Positions 1-6,419 of a stretch of DNA of 16,374 nt are shown here, in pieces. The notes under the pieces are model-generated. The model was not told where the DNA came from. It did no database searches and saw only the letters and a list, made by a program, of their open reading frames with translations. The position numbers were made by a program, and so were the translations under genes. The stretch spans positions 1 through 16,374 of the forward strand of contig CAKTMO010000029.1 of assembly GCA_934573935.1 (NCBI GenBank), read 5' to 3'. This DNA comes from an uncultured Oscillospiraceae bacterium (GTDB lineage: Bacteria > Bacillota > Clostridia > Oscillospirales > Oscillospiraceae). How positions within the stretch are numbered: position 1 is the first letter of the stretch; each line of letters begins with the position of its first letter.

Positions 1-24
1 AAACTGGCGGGAGGTGAGCTGTAA
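1..24 (+). CDS. C-terminal tail of an upstream gene (partial)
   Basis: Frame 1 reads KLAGGEL and stops at TAA (22-24). That stop shares its last A with the ATG of the next gene (TAATG), so the two would be translationally coupled. In molybdenum hydroxylase clusters the gene before the 2Fe-2S subunit is often the FAD-binding subunit, but seven residues cannot show this. The identity is inference from context only. Confidence 0.45.
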   Translation, partial: KLAGGEL

Positions 25-536
25 TGGCAAAGAAACAGTATGCGCTGGTGACCTGCTGGATCAACGGCAAGGAAGTGGAGCAGATGGTGGACGTCCGCGC
101 GTCCCTGACTGATATGCTCCGCAACGATTTCCGCCTGACCTCCGTGAAAAAAGGCTGTGAGGTGGGCGAGTGCGGCGCCTGCAACGTGCTGATCGACGGC
201 GAGTGCTTCAACTCCTGCCTGTACCTGGCGGTGTGGGCCGAGGGTAAGCACATCACCACGCTGGAGGGCCTTACCGGCCCCAACGGTGAGTTGGGTGATA
301 TTCAGCAGGCCTTTATGGACGAGACCGCCATCCAGTGCGGCTTCTGCATCCCCGGCTTTATCATGACCGCCGCCGAAATTCTGGATCGCAAGGTGTATTA
401 CACCGACGATCAGCTGCGTAAGCTCCTCAGCGGCCACCTGTGCCGCTGCACCGGCTACGAGAATATTTTCAAGGCCGTGAAAAAGACCATGCTGCGCCGT
501 CTCGGCATGCTGGACGACCCCTATCTGAATACCTGA
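24..536 (+). CDS. 2Fe-2S subunit of a xanthine dehydrogenase-type molybdenum hydroxylase
   Basis: This 170-aa protein is the small electron-transfer subunit of a xanthine oxidase family enzyme. It passes electrons from the molybdenum site to FAD through two 2Fe-2S clusters. The N-terminal plant-ferredoxin-like half carries C45, C50, C53 and C65 (GCEVGECGAC, then NSC). The helical second domain carries C105 and C108 (CGFCIPG) and C140 and C142 (LCRCTGY). All eight cluster cysteines are present and the length is typical of the family. The start is set by GGGAGGTGA at 9-17, and the ATG overlaps the upstream stop, so it is the last gene of an operon whose other subunits lie outside the window. 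A strong terminator follows at once. The substrate cannot be told from this subunit: xanthine, nicotinate, purine or another heterocycle are all possible. The family call is very secure. Confidence 0.93.
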   Translation: MAKKQYALVTCWINGKEVEQMVDVRASLTDMLRNDFRLTSVKKGCEVGECGACNVLIDGECFNSCLYLAVWAEGKHITTLEGLTGPNGELGDIQQAFMDETAIQCGFCIPGFIMTAAEILDRKVYYTDDQLRKLLSGHLCRCTGYENIFKAVKKTMLRRLGMLDDPYLNT

Positions 537-546
537 GCGAACGTAT

Positions 547-584
547 AAAAGCACCCGAAGCCAATTGGCTTCGGGTGCTTTTTT
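547..584 (+). terminator. Intrinsic terminator after the 2Fe-2S subunit gene
   Basis: A perfect 14-bp stem (549-562 with 567-580) with an AATT loop runs into six T residues (579-584). It starts 11 bases after the stop codon. A matching run of A residues on the left means it could also stop transcription on the other strand. It insulates the metabolic operon from the spoIIIA operon. Confidence 0.93.
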
Positions 585-610
585 CTGTGCCCGTCCGTTT
601 TTCATTCCTG

Positions 611-639
611 TCATATCTCTGGACAGCCCCTCATACACT
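611..639 (+). promoter_or_regulatory. Sigma-E-type promoter for the spoIIIA operon
   Basis: The -35-like TCATATC (611-617) and -10-like CATACACT (632-639) are separated by 14 bp. From established knowledge the mother-cell sigma-E consensus is about KMATATT, 14-15 bp, CATACAHT. The -10 matches fully and the -35 matches at six of seven positions. It lies 28 bp upstream of the spoIIIAA ATG, with the only good ribosome site in between. In Bacillus subtilis spoIIIA is a sigma-E operon, so sequence and context agree. Confidence 0.85.
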
Positions 640-667
640 GAAGCATCAACCAGGGGGAAGTGTTTAC

Positions 668-1591
668 ATGGACGAGCGTTACGCGATCACACGGTATGAG
701 CAGGCAGCGGGGCTTTTGCCCCCCAAATGGCAGCGGTTGGCGCTGCGCCTGCCGGATCATCAGAAGGCCCGCGCCGAGGAACTGCGCCTGCGGGCGGGAC
801 AACCTATGACGGTGCTGCTGCCGGAGGGGGAGGTATGGCTTACTCAGGAGCCGCCCGTCCCGCGGGTGGCTCAGGCGGATCTGGAGCAGCTGTGCGATGT
901 GGTCACCGGCTATTCCCGCTATGCGGTCACCGATACGCTGGCCCAGGGCTATCTGACCGCGCCAGGCGGCTTTCGTGTGGGGCTGTGCGGCACAGCGGTG
1001 GTGCGGCAGGGGGAGAGCCAGAACCTGCGGGATCTGTCCTCCGCCTGTATCCGCATCGGACGGGAGCAGGCGGGGGTCGCTGAGGCGCTCCTGCCGCAGC
1101 TGTGGGAAAACGGCAGATTTTGCGCCGCGGTGATCCTGTCGCCGCCGGGGCTGGGAAAGACCACGCTGCTGCGGGATATGATCCGCAGCCTGTCTGACGG
1201 CACGGAGGAACGACCGGCCCAGCGTGTGGCGGTGGTGGACGAGCGGGGCGAGATCGCCGGCGTCCATCGGGGCGTGCCGCAGCTGGCGGTGGGGTGCCAT
1301 ACGGATGTGCTGGATGGCTGCCCCAAGGCGCTGGGCATCCCGATATTGCTGCGCTCCGCCAACCCGCAGATCATTGCGGTGGACGAGATTACACTGCGGG
1401 AGGATCTGTTCGCCATCTCCGCCGCTGCCAATTGCGGCGTGGCGCTGCTGGCCACCATCCACGCTGCCGATGCGGCGGAGCTGAAGCGTAAGTCGCTGTT
1501 TGCCCAGCTGCTGAAGCTGAGGGTGTTTGAAAAAACGGTGACCATCACACGCCGTGAGGGCGAGCGCCGCTATCAGGTGGAGCCGCTGTGA
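668..1591 (+). CDS. spoIIIAA: Stage III sporulation protein AA (engulfment ATPase)
   Basis: This 307-aa protein belongs to the secretion-type ATPase family. It acts at the mother-cell face of the SpoIIIA complex that connects mother cell and forespore during and after engulfment. The Walker A motif PPGLGKTT is at about 159-166. VAVVDERGE (187-195) and IIAVDE (235-240) are the acidic Walker B-like strands, and LATIHA (261-266) is also conserved in the family. The length equals that of the Bacillus protein. An in-frame ATG exists at 440 but lies inside the previous gene and upstream of the terminator and sigma-E promoter. The ATG at 668 has GGGGGAAG seven bases before it and gives the family's normal N terminus. 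It is the first gene of the operon, and its stop overlaps the spoIIIAB start by four bases (GTGA). Confidence 0.97.
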   Translation: MDERYAITRYEQAAGLLPPKWQRLALRLPDHQKARAEELRLRAGQPMTVLLPEGEVWLTQEPPVPRVAQADLEQLCDVVTGYSRYAVTDTLAQGYLTAPGGFRVGLCGTAVVRQGESQNLRDLSSACIRIGREQAGVAEALLPQLWENGRFCAAVILSPPGLGKTTLLRDMIRSLSDGTEERPAQRVAVVDERGEIAGVHRGVPQLAVGCHTDVLDGCPKALGIPILLRSANPQIIAVDEITLREDLFAISAAANCGVALLATIHAADAAELKRKSLFAQLLKLRVFEKTVTITRREGERRYQVEPL

Positions 1592-2067
1592 CGGGCAAGG
1601 CGCTGGGCGCGGCGCTGGTGCTGGGGGCGGTTTTATGGGCGGTGCTCACACGGCTGCGTCAGCGGCGGCAGGAAACGGAGCTGCTGCGGCAGCTATCTGC
1701 CGCGCTGGAGGACATGGCTGCTGCCATCCGGTGGCAGCGCCGCTCGCTGCCACAGGCCATTGCGGCCCAGGGGCGCTATCCGCTGGCGGGGCCGTATTTC
1801 CGCAGAGTGGCCGCAGAATTGGCAGACGGCGGCCCGCTGCAGGAGGCTTGGCGGCAGGCGTTTGCGTCCCTGCCGGTGGAGGCGGCGCTGCTGACGGCGC
1901 TGGAGCTGTCCGGCGACGAGGAGAAGCTGACCCAGGGTCTGCTGTACACCGCCGCACAGCTGAAAGAACGCTGCCGCCAGCGGCAGGCGGAGCAGCGGCA
2001 GACGGCAAAGCTGTGGCTGGCAGGTACGCTGTCGGCGGCAGGGCTGCTGATTATTTTACTGATTTGA
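1588..2067 (+). CDS. spoIIIAB: Stage III sporulation protein AB
   Basis: This 159-aa protein has a GTG start overlapping the spoIIIAA stop (GTGA, 1588-1591). An N-terminal membrane helix (about residues 5-20) is followed by a helical, charged and Gln/Arg-rich domain (about 21-135) and a C-terminal hydrophobic helix (about 138-159) ending at the stop codon. That layout, with a central bundle resembling type II secretion F-domain proteins, is what is known of SpoIIIAB. It is thought to be an inner-membrane platform for the SpoIIIAA ATPase. Sequence motifs are weak in this family, so the call rests on position two of the operon, size and topology, which all fit. Confidence 0.92.
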   Translation: MTGKALGAALVLGAVLWAVLTRLRQRRQETELLRQLSAALEDMAAAIRWQRRSLPQAIAAQGRYPLAGPYFRRVAAELADGGPLQEAWRQAFASLPVEAALLTALELSGDEEKLTQGLLYTAAQLKERCRQRQAEQRQTAKLWLAGTLSAAGLLIILLI

Positions 2068-2077
2068 GGATGACGGT

Positions 2078-2272
2078 ATGGATGTGGATTTGATCTTCAA
2101 AATTGCGGCTATCGGCATTTTGGTGGCGGTGCTGAACCTGATCCTGGCCCGCTCCGGACGGGACGAGCAGGCGCTGATGACCACGCTGGCGGGACTGATC
2201 GTGGTGCTGATGATGCTCCTGCAGCAGATCAGCGACCTGTTTGATCTGGTCAAGCGGTTGTTCTCGCTGTAA
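2078..2272 (+). CDS. spoIIIAC: Stage III sporulation protein AC
   Basis: This 64-aa membrane protein consists of two hydrophobic helices (about residues 5-22 and 34-50) joined by a short polar loop with RSGRDEQA. The size and loop are characteristic of the SpoIIIAC family. A GAGGATGA Shine-Dalgarno sequence ends a few bases before the ATG. The stop TAA shares one base with the next ATG (TAATG), implying coupled translation with spoIIIAD. Its role is as a membrane component of the SpoIIIA-SpoIIQ channel; no catalytic activity is known. Confidence 0.95.
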   Translation: MDVDLIFKIAAIGILVAVLNLILARSGRDEQALMTTLAGLIVVLMMLLQQISDLFDLVKRLFSL

Positions 2273-2658
2273 TGGACACGGCGGTCAGGATCACAGCGGT
2301 GTGCCTTGTGGGCGCGCTGCTGGCGGCGCTGCTGAAAAAGACAAGCCCCGACACGGCGCTGCTGCTGGCGCTGGCGGTATGCGTGGCGGTGCTGACGGCA
2401 CTGTGCCGGGGGCTGGAGGACGTGCTGTCGCTGCTGCGCCAGCTGCTGGAGTGGGGCGGGCTGTCCACGGAGCTGTTTGTGCCGCTGCTGAAAACAGTGG
2501 CCATCGCCCTGGTCAGCCGCACCGGCGGGGCGCTGTGCCGCGATGCGGGCGAGGGCGCTATGGCGGGACTGGTGGAGATGGCGGGGGCCTTTGCCGCCAT
2601 CCTGGTGGCGCTGCCTCTGTTTCGCGCGGCGTGGCGGATGTTGGAGGGATTGCTGTGA
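2272..2658 (+). CDS. spoIIIAD: Stage III sporulation protein AD
   Basis: This 128-aa protein has hydrophobic segments at about 5-22, 29-46, 68-84 and 99-118 and short polar loops containing KKTSPD and the acidic GAGLEDV-like stretch. Length and topology fit SpoIIIAD, the partner of SpoIIIAC in the channel membrane base. The start is the ATG overlapping the spoIIIAC stop. The stop overlaps the GTG of spoIIIAE (GTGA, 2655-2658). Repeated one- and four-base overlaps suggest these subunits are made in fixed ratio. Confidence 0.95.
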   Translation: MDTAVRITAVCLVGALLAALLKKTSPDTALLLALAVCVAVLTALCRGLEDVLSLLRQLLEWGGLSTELFVPLLKTVAIALVSRTGGALCRDAGEGAMAGLVEMAGAFAAILVALPLFRAAWRMLEGLL

Positions 2659-3749
2659 AAAAGGGGCTGATAACCGCGGTGATCGGGGTCTATATCCTGG
2701 GTTTATGTACCGTTTTTTCCTGGGCTGCGCTGCCGGAAAATGTGGAGGAGGCCATGCCGGAGGATGCCCGACGCCTGATGGAGCAGTTGGACACGGACGC
2801 CGCCGACAGCGGCACGCTGTCCGCCGGAGCCGCCAGACTGTGGGACAAGGCGTGGACGCTGCTGACCTCCGAGCTGCGCAGCAGTGTGCGGGTGATGGTG
2901 CTGCTGCTGGGCACGGTGCTGCTGTACGGCGTGGCGGAGGGCAGCTTTCAGGCGGCGGGGCATCCGATGATGGCCAATTTTACGCCGCTGGCCTTCGTGT
3001 TGGTCATCACCATGACGGCAGCGGGGGATGTGCAGAGCATGATGGGCGCGGGTACGGAGACCATGGAGCAGCTGGACGTGCTGGGCAAGGCGCTGCTGCC
3101 GTCGCTGGCGGCGGCAGTGGCGGCCAGCGGCGGGATCGTCTCCGCATCGGCACGGCAGGTGGCGACGGTGTTCTTCTCCAACCTGCTGCTGACGGTGATC
3201 CGCAATGTGCTGCTGCCGCTGGTGTATTTCTATGTGGCGGCGGCCGCCGCAGGCGCGATGCTGCCGGGGGAGCCCCTGAAACGGGTGGCGGCGGGGATCA
3301 AAAAGGTGGTCACCTGGGCGCTGACCGGCTCACTGGTGCTATTTACCGGCTATCTGACGCTGACGGGCAGCGCCGCCACTTCGGCGGACGCGCTGGCGCT
3401 GCAGATGACCCGCTCGGTGATCTCCACGGCGGTGCCGGTGGTGGGCGGCATCATCTCGCAGGCCAGCGGCAGCGTGTTGTCCGGCGCGGGGCTGTTGAAG
3501 AATTCCCTGGGCATCTTCGGTATGCTGGCGGTGCTGGCCACCTGTCTGACGCCCTTCCTGCAAATGGCGGTGCAGTATCTGCTGTACAAGGTCACGGCGT
3601 TTCTGGCGGCCACTGCCGGAAACGGCGTACTGGTGGAGCTGATCGACGCGCTGGGGGGCGCCTTCGGCCTTGTGCTGGGCATGGTGGGCAGCTGCGCGCT
3701 GCTGCTGTTGATCTCAATCACATCTTCTGTATCGGTGGTGATCGTATGA
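2655..3749 (+). CDS. spoIIIAE: Stage III sporulation protein AE
   Basis: This 364-aa polytopic membrane protein is the largest membrane subunit of the SpoIIIA channel. It starts at a GTG overlapping the spoIIIAD stop. The open frame extends further upstream (to 2241), but that part is the shadow of spoIIIAD. An N-terminal signal sequence or helix (KKGLITAVIGVYILGLC) is followed by an extracellular amphipathic stretch rich in Asp, Glu and Ala (about 25-75). At least six hydrophobic segments follow, with long Gly/Ser/Ala-rich loops, as in the family. It is slightly shorter than the roughly 400-aa Bacillus protein, mainly in the N-terminal domain. The stop overlaps the ATG of spoIIIAF (ATGA, 3746-3749). 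Confidence 0.96.
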   Translation: MKKGLITAVIGVYILGLCTVFSWAALPENVEEAMPEDARRLMEQLDTDAADSGTLSAGAARLWDKAWTLLTSELRSSVRVMVLLLGTVLLYGVAEGSFQAAGHPMMANFTPLAFVLVITMTAAGDVQSMMGAGTETMEQLDVLGKALLPSLAAAVAASGGIVSASARQVATVFFSNLLLTVIRNVLLPLVYFYVAAAAAGAMLPGEPLKRVAAGIKKVVTWALTGSLVLFTGYLTLTGSAATSADALALQMTRSVISTAVPVVGGIISQASGSVLSGAGLLKNSLGIFGMLAVLATCLTPFLQMAVQYLLYKVTAFLAATAGNGVLVELIDALGGAFGLVLGMVGSCALLLLISITSSVSVVIV

Positions 3750-4216
3750 GTGTTTTGAAAACGTGGCTGTTCGGCATTGTGGCGGCGGCGATGGTGTTGT
3801 CGATCTTGTATGCGCTGGTGCCCAAGGGTGCACTGCTGACGGTGGCAAAGTGTACAGGCGGGCTCATCATGCTGCTGGTGGTGCTGCGCCCGCTGCTGGC
3901 GCTGGATCTGGAGGGAGTCACCATGGACTATCACGACTGGCAGCAGACAATCCAGCAGCAGACGGAGGACTATACCGCCGCGAACGAGCAGGAGATGGAG
4001 ACCATCATACAACGGGAGTGCGCCGCATATATTCAAGAAAAAGCGGCGCAGCTGGGGTTCTCCTGCCAGGTGCAGGTGACGTGCCGGCTGCGCGATGGCG
4101 TGCCATTTCCGGCGGAGGTGATGCTGGACATTCCAAAGAACACGGCGCTTTCGCAGTTGATCGCGGAGGATCTGGGCATTGACGCGGCTCATCAGCGCTG
4201 GCGGGAAACGGAGTGA
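3746..4216 (+). CDS. spoIIIAF: Stage III sporulation protein AF
   Basis: This 156-aa protein has two membrane helices close together (about residues 6-24 and 33-51), then a helical linker rich in Gln and Glu (about 65-95). It ends in a compact alpha/beta domain (about 100-150) of the ring-building type known for SpoIIIAF. The domain would lie in the intermembrane space and contribute to the channel rings. The ATG overlaps the spoIIIAE stop. The frame stays open upstream to 2543, but only as an out-of-frame shadow of spoIIIAE. The protein is shorter than the roughly 200-aa Bacillus protein, as is common in Clostridia. Confidence 0.93.
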   Translation: MSVLKTWLFGIVAAAMVLSILYALVPKGALLTVAKCTGGLIMLLVVLRPLLALDLEGVTMDYHDWQQTIQQQTEDYTAANEQEMETIIQRECAAYIQEKAAQLGFSCQVQVTCRLRDGVPFPAEVMLDIPKNTALSQLIAEDLGIDAAHQRWRETE

Positions 4217-4221
4217 GACAT

Positions 4222-4725
4222 ATGGCGAAGGAGAAGCTCATATCCTATGTAAAAAAGTACAAATATGTGGCGTTGGTGGCGCTGGTGGGCGTGGTGCTGA
4301 TGCTGCTGCCGTCAGGCGGCAGCAAGGAGCAGCAGGATACGGCGGCGCCGGTCAATGTGTCGGAGAGCTACTCCCTGGCGGAGACAGAGCGGCGGATGGA
4401 GCAGGTGCTGGGCCGTATTCGGGGCGTTGGGCAGGTGCAGGTGATGCTGACGCTGAAAAGCGGCTCGTCGCTGCAATTGGCGGAAAACCGCAGCGACAGT
4501 CTGCGGGACACGGAGAATACCCACCAGCGGGACGTGGTGACGCTGAGCCGCGGCAGCGGCTATGAGGATGTGATCGTGACGGAACAGACCTATCCGGTCT
4601 ATCAGGGGGCGGTGGTGGTCTGCCAGGGCGCGGGGGACAGCACGGTACATCTGGCGGTGCTTCAGGCGGTTTCCGTGCTGACGGGCTTGAGCAGCGACAA
4701 GATCACAGTGGTGCAATGGAAGTAA
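4222..4725 (+). CDS. spoIIIAG: Stage III sporulation protein AG
   Basis: This 167-aa protein forms the large central ring of the SpoIIIA-SpoIIQ channel. One N-terminal membrane helix (about 13-30) is followed by a Gly/Ser/Gln linker and a ring-building domain (about 50-165). The part GVGQVQVMLTLKSG shows the typical beta strand. Two starts are possible. The ATG at 4222 has GGAGTGAG six bases upstream. The in-frame GTG at 4213 overlaps the spoIIIAF stop (GTGA) like other junctions here but has a poor ribosome site. I chose the ATG; the three extra residues would not change the function. Confidence 0.93.
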   Translation: MAKEKLISYVKKYKYVALVALVGVVLMLLPSGGSKEQQDTAAPVNVSESYSLAETERRMEQVLGRIRGVGQVQVMLTLKSGSSLQLAENRSDSLRDTENTHQRDVVTLSRGSGYEDVIVTEQTYPVYQGAVVVCQGAGDSTVHLAVLQAVSVLTGLSSDKITVVQWK

Positions 4726-4755
4726 AAATAGAGCGGTAAGCAGGAGGGCGAAAAC

Positions 4756-5310
4756 ATGAAGATGCAGTGGAAGAAAAACTGGAAGCGGCCGGCGGTGGTG
4801 CTGGCGGTGCTGGTGCTGGTGGGGGCGTCGGTATATCTGAACTGGCGCTATGCCGGAAATGTGGCGGAGACGGATAAGATCTTGGGTCAGGCCACGCTGG
4901 TCAATGAAAACGGCGAGGGCGTGACGGTGGCGGAGGATGCGGCCGCGGCCGGAGAGAACGATTACTTTGCCACGGCGCGGCTGAGCCGCAAGCAGGCCCG
5001 CGACAGCGCCATCAGCATGCTGCAGGAGGCGGAAATGGATGAAAACGCCACCGAGGATGTCTGCAATGAGGCCAGCCAGACGCTGCAGGTGCTGGCGGGC
5101 TACACGGTGGCGGAGTCGCAGATCGAGAATCTGGTGACGGCCAAGGGCTATGCCGACTGCGTGGTGTTCATGGGGTCGGATTCCTGCAGCGTGGTGGTAG
5201 CCAGCGGCGAGGAGGGGCTGACTGCCACGGATGTGGCTAAGATCAAAGACATCGTCATCAATGAGACACAATATACCGCCGGACAGATCAAAATTATGGA
5301 GGCGGATTAA
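4756..5310 (+). CDS. spoIIIAH: Stage III sporulation protein AH
   Basis: This 184-aa protein has a basic N terminus, one membrane helix (about residues 12-29, VVLAVLVLVGASVYLNW) and an acidic linker. The C-terminal domain (about 80-184) belongs to the YscJ/FliF-like ring-building fold known for SpoIIIAH. In the cell it spans the mother-cell engulfing membrane and binds SpoIIQ from the forespore. AGGAGGG lies ten bases before the ATG. It is the last gene of the operon; the 30-bp gap before it is the largest within spoIIIA. No spoIIQ gene lies in the window, so its partner must be encoded elsewhere. Confidence 0.95.
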   Translation: MKMQWKKNWKRPAVVLAVLVLVGASVYLNWRYAGNVAETDKILGQATLVNENGEGVTVAEDAAAAGENDYFATARLSRKQARDSAISMLQEAEMDENATEDVCNEASQTLQVLAGYTVAESQIENLVTAKGYADCVVFMGSDSCSVVVASGEEGLTATDVAKIKDIVINETQYTAGQIKIMEAD

Positions 5311-5391
5311 AACGCCCTGCAGGCACAGATAAGGGAGAAAAGAGAAGCGTAAAAAGTTGAGGTATGCCGCTGTCAGCGACATGATGGAATG

Positions 5392-5415
5392 ATTCGCCGC
5401 CTTTGGGCGGCGAAT
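5392..5415 (+). terminator. Hairpin downstream of the spoIIIA operon, possible weak terminator
   Basis: A perfect 10-bp stem, ATTCGCCGCC with its complement, closes a TTTG loop 81 bases after the spoIIIAH stop. It is followed by TCTAT rather than a run of T, so termination may be weak or the hairpin may protect the 3' end. It lies between the sporulation operon and the asp23 promoter, where an operon end is expected. The remaining bases from 5311 to 5454 hold no gene that I can see. Confidence 0.55.
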
Positions 5416-5454
5416 TCTATCAAAGAATTTTACAGCGTCTGCCGCAAATTGTAG

Positions 5455-5483
5455 TTGTAATTTCCAACAGGAAATGGTATACT
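5455..5483 (+). promoter_or_regulatory. Housekeeping promoter of asp23-nusB
   Basis: The -35 TTGTAA (5455-5460), a 17-bp spacer and the -10 TATACT (5478-5483) match the sigma-A pattern. A TG one base before the -10 (TGG TATACT) adds the extended -10 element. The site is 42 bases upstream of the asp23 ATG and is the first clear vegetative promoter after the sporulation operon. Confidence 0.85.
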
Positions 5484-5525
5484 GGATTTTACGAATGAGT
5501 TTTATTGCAAGGAGATAGAATCGCT

Positions 5526-5885
5526 ATGCCTGAAAATAAAGAGTACATGACCCATCAGGAGGAGTTGGGCACCATCCAGATCTCGGAAGAGGTGGTGGCA
5601 TCTATTGCTTCCGCCGCCGTGCAGGAGGTGCCGGACGTGACGGGCCTTCTCAATGCCAATGTGTCGGATTTCATGGGCGGCAAGAAGATGACCGCCAAGG
5701 GCATCCGCGTGGAGATGGAGGGCGACGCCATCGTGGTGTATGTGTTCATCACCGTGCGCTACGGCTGCACCATCGGCGAGGTGGCGAAAAAGGCACAGAG
5801 CGCGGTGTATCAGGCGCTGGAGAATACAACGGGCTATCCCGTGTCTGCCGTGAACGTCCACGTGGGCGGCATCAGCTTTAACTAA
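5526..5885 (+). CDS. Asp23/Gls24 family envelope stress protein
   Basis: This 119-aa protein is of the Asp23/Gls24 (YqhY/YloU) family. These are small cytosolic or membrane-associated proteins tied to cell-envelope and acetyl-CoA carboxylase homeostasis in Firmicutes. The family pattern is clear: GTIQISEEVVASIASAAV at the N terminus, a central VPDVTGL, an alternating strand GIRVEMEGDAIVVYVFI and a final VNVHVGGI. The frame is open from a TTG at 5505, but AAGGAGAT (5509-5516) places the start at the ATG at 5526. It is first in the operon with nusB 24 bases downstream, the order seen in many Clostridia. No accBC genes lie beside it here, so the YqhY-accBC link known in Bacillus cannot be inferred from this locus. 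Confidence 0.92.
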   Translation: MPENKEYMTHQEELGTIQISEEVVASIASAAVQEVPDVTGLLNANVSDFMGGKKMTAKGIRVEMEGDAIVVYVFITVRYGCTIGEVAKKAQSAVYQALENTTGYPVSAVNVHVGGISFN

Positions 5886-5909
5886 ACGACGAAGAAGAGA
5901 GAGAAGAGT

Positions 5910-6359
5910 ATGACACGCAATACCGCCCGCGAGATCGCCATGCATCTGGCGTTTGAACTGAGCTTTACTGACCTGCCCATCGGGGCGTTTTTGGACCAGT
6001 ATCTGTCAGAGGAGAAATTTGCCGAGCTGGCGCCGGAGTGTGACCTGTACGCCCAGCGGCCCAACGCCAAGCAGGAGGCGTATATCCGCCGTCTTGTCTC
6101 CGGCGTGGCAGAGCATGCCGCTGAGCTGGATACCTACATTGAAAAGTACGCCCAGGGCTGGCGGTTTGAGCGGATCTCCCTGGTGGCGTCGGCCATCATG
6201 CGTCTGGCGATGTATGAGATCATGTACATGCCGGACATTCCCCACGGCGTGGCCATCAACGAGGCGGTGGAGTTGACCCGCAAGTATGACGAGCCGGAGA
6301 CGGCGAAGTTCGTCAACGGCATTCTGGGCAGCTTTCTGCGGCAGGAGATCAAGGAGTAA
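5910..6359 (+). CDS. nusB: Transcription antitermination factor NusB
   Basis: This 149-aa all-helical RNA-binding protein binds boxA with NusE (ribosomal protein S10) to prevent early termination in rRNA operons. Family marks are MTRNTAREIAMHLAFEL at the N terminus, the region ERISLVASAIMRLAMYEI (about 89-106), and VAINEAVELTRKYDEPETAKFVNGILG (about 114-140 in the protein). The length is that of the family. The start is the ATG at 5910 after a purine-rich GAAGAGAGAGAAGAG. It lies 24 bases after asp23. An intrinsic terminator begins seven bases after its stop, although xseA follows on the same strand. Confidence 0.96.
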   Translation: MTRNTAREIAMHLAFELSFTDLPIGAFLDQYLSEEKFAELAPECDLYAQRPNAKQEAYIRRLVSGVAEHAAELDTYIEKYAQGWRFERISLVASAIMRLAMYEIMYMPDIPHGVAINEAVELTRKYDEPETAKFVNGILGSFLRQEIKE

Positions 6360-6365
6360 ACACAG

Positions 6366-6394
6366 AAGGGCAGGGCAGAGGCCCTGCCCTTTTT
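6366..6394 (+). terminator. Intrinsic terminator between nusB and xseA
   Basis: A perfect GC-rich stem, GGGCAGGGC (6368-6376) with GCCCTGCCC (6381-6389), has an AGAG loop, an extra A-A/T-T extension and a tail of five T (6390-6394). It lies in the 60-base gap before xseA, whose ribosome site starts at 6409. Transcription must therefore read through or restart for xseA to be made. Confidence 0.88.
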
Positions 6395-6419
6395 GCCAGA
6401 CAGCAGGCAAGGAGACACG

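Noticed and set aside
440..667. An in-frame upstream extension of spoIIIAA
   Set aside because: It would start inside the 2Fe-2S subunit gene and run across a terminator and the sigma-E promoter. The ATG at 668 has the ribosome site and gives the exact family length.
2543..3745. A long + strand frame upstream of spoIIIAF that could extend its N terminus by about 400 residues
   Set aside because: It overlaps spoIIIAD and spoIIIAE in another frame and has Gly/Arg-rich nonsense composition. The ATG at 3746 gives the normal family N terminus.
4312..5382. A 356-codon open frame on the - strand across spoIIIAG and spoIIIAH
   Set aside because: Antisense shadow of two conserved genes; His/Arg/Leu-rich composition without any domain pattern.
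5311..5454. Possible small RNA or riboswitch between spoIIIAH and asp23
   Set aside because: Only one simple hairpin is seen. No conserved aptamer pattern and no separate promoter for the stretch could be recognised.
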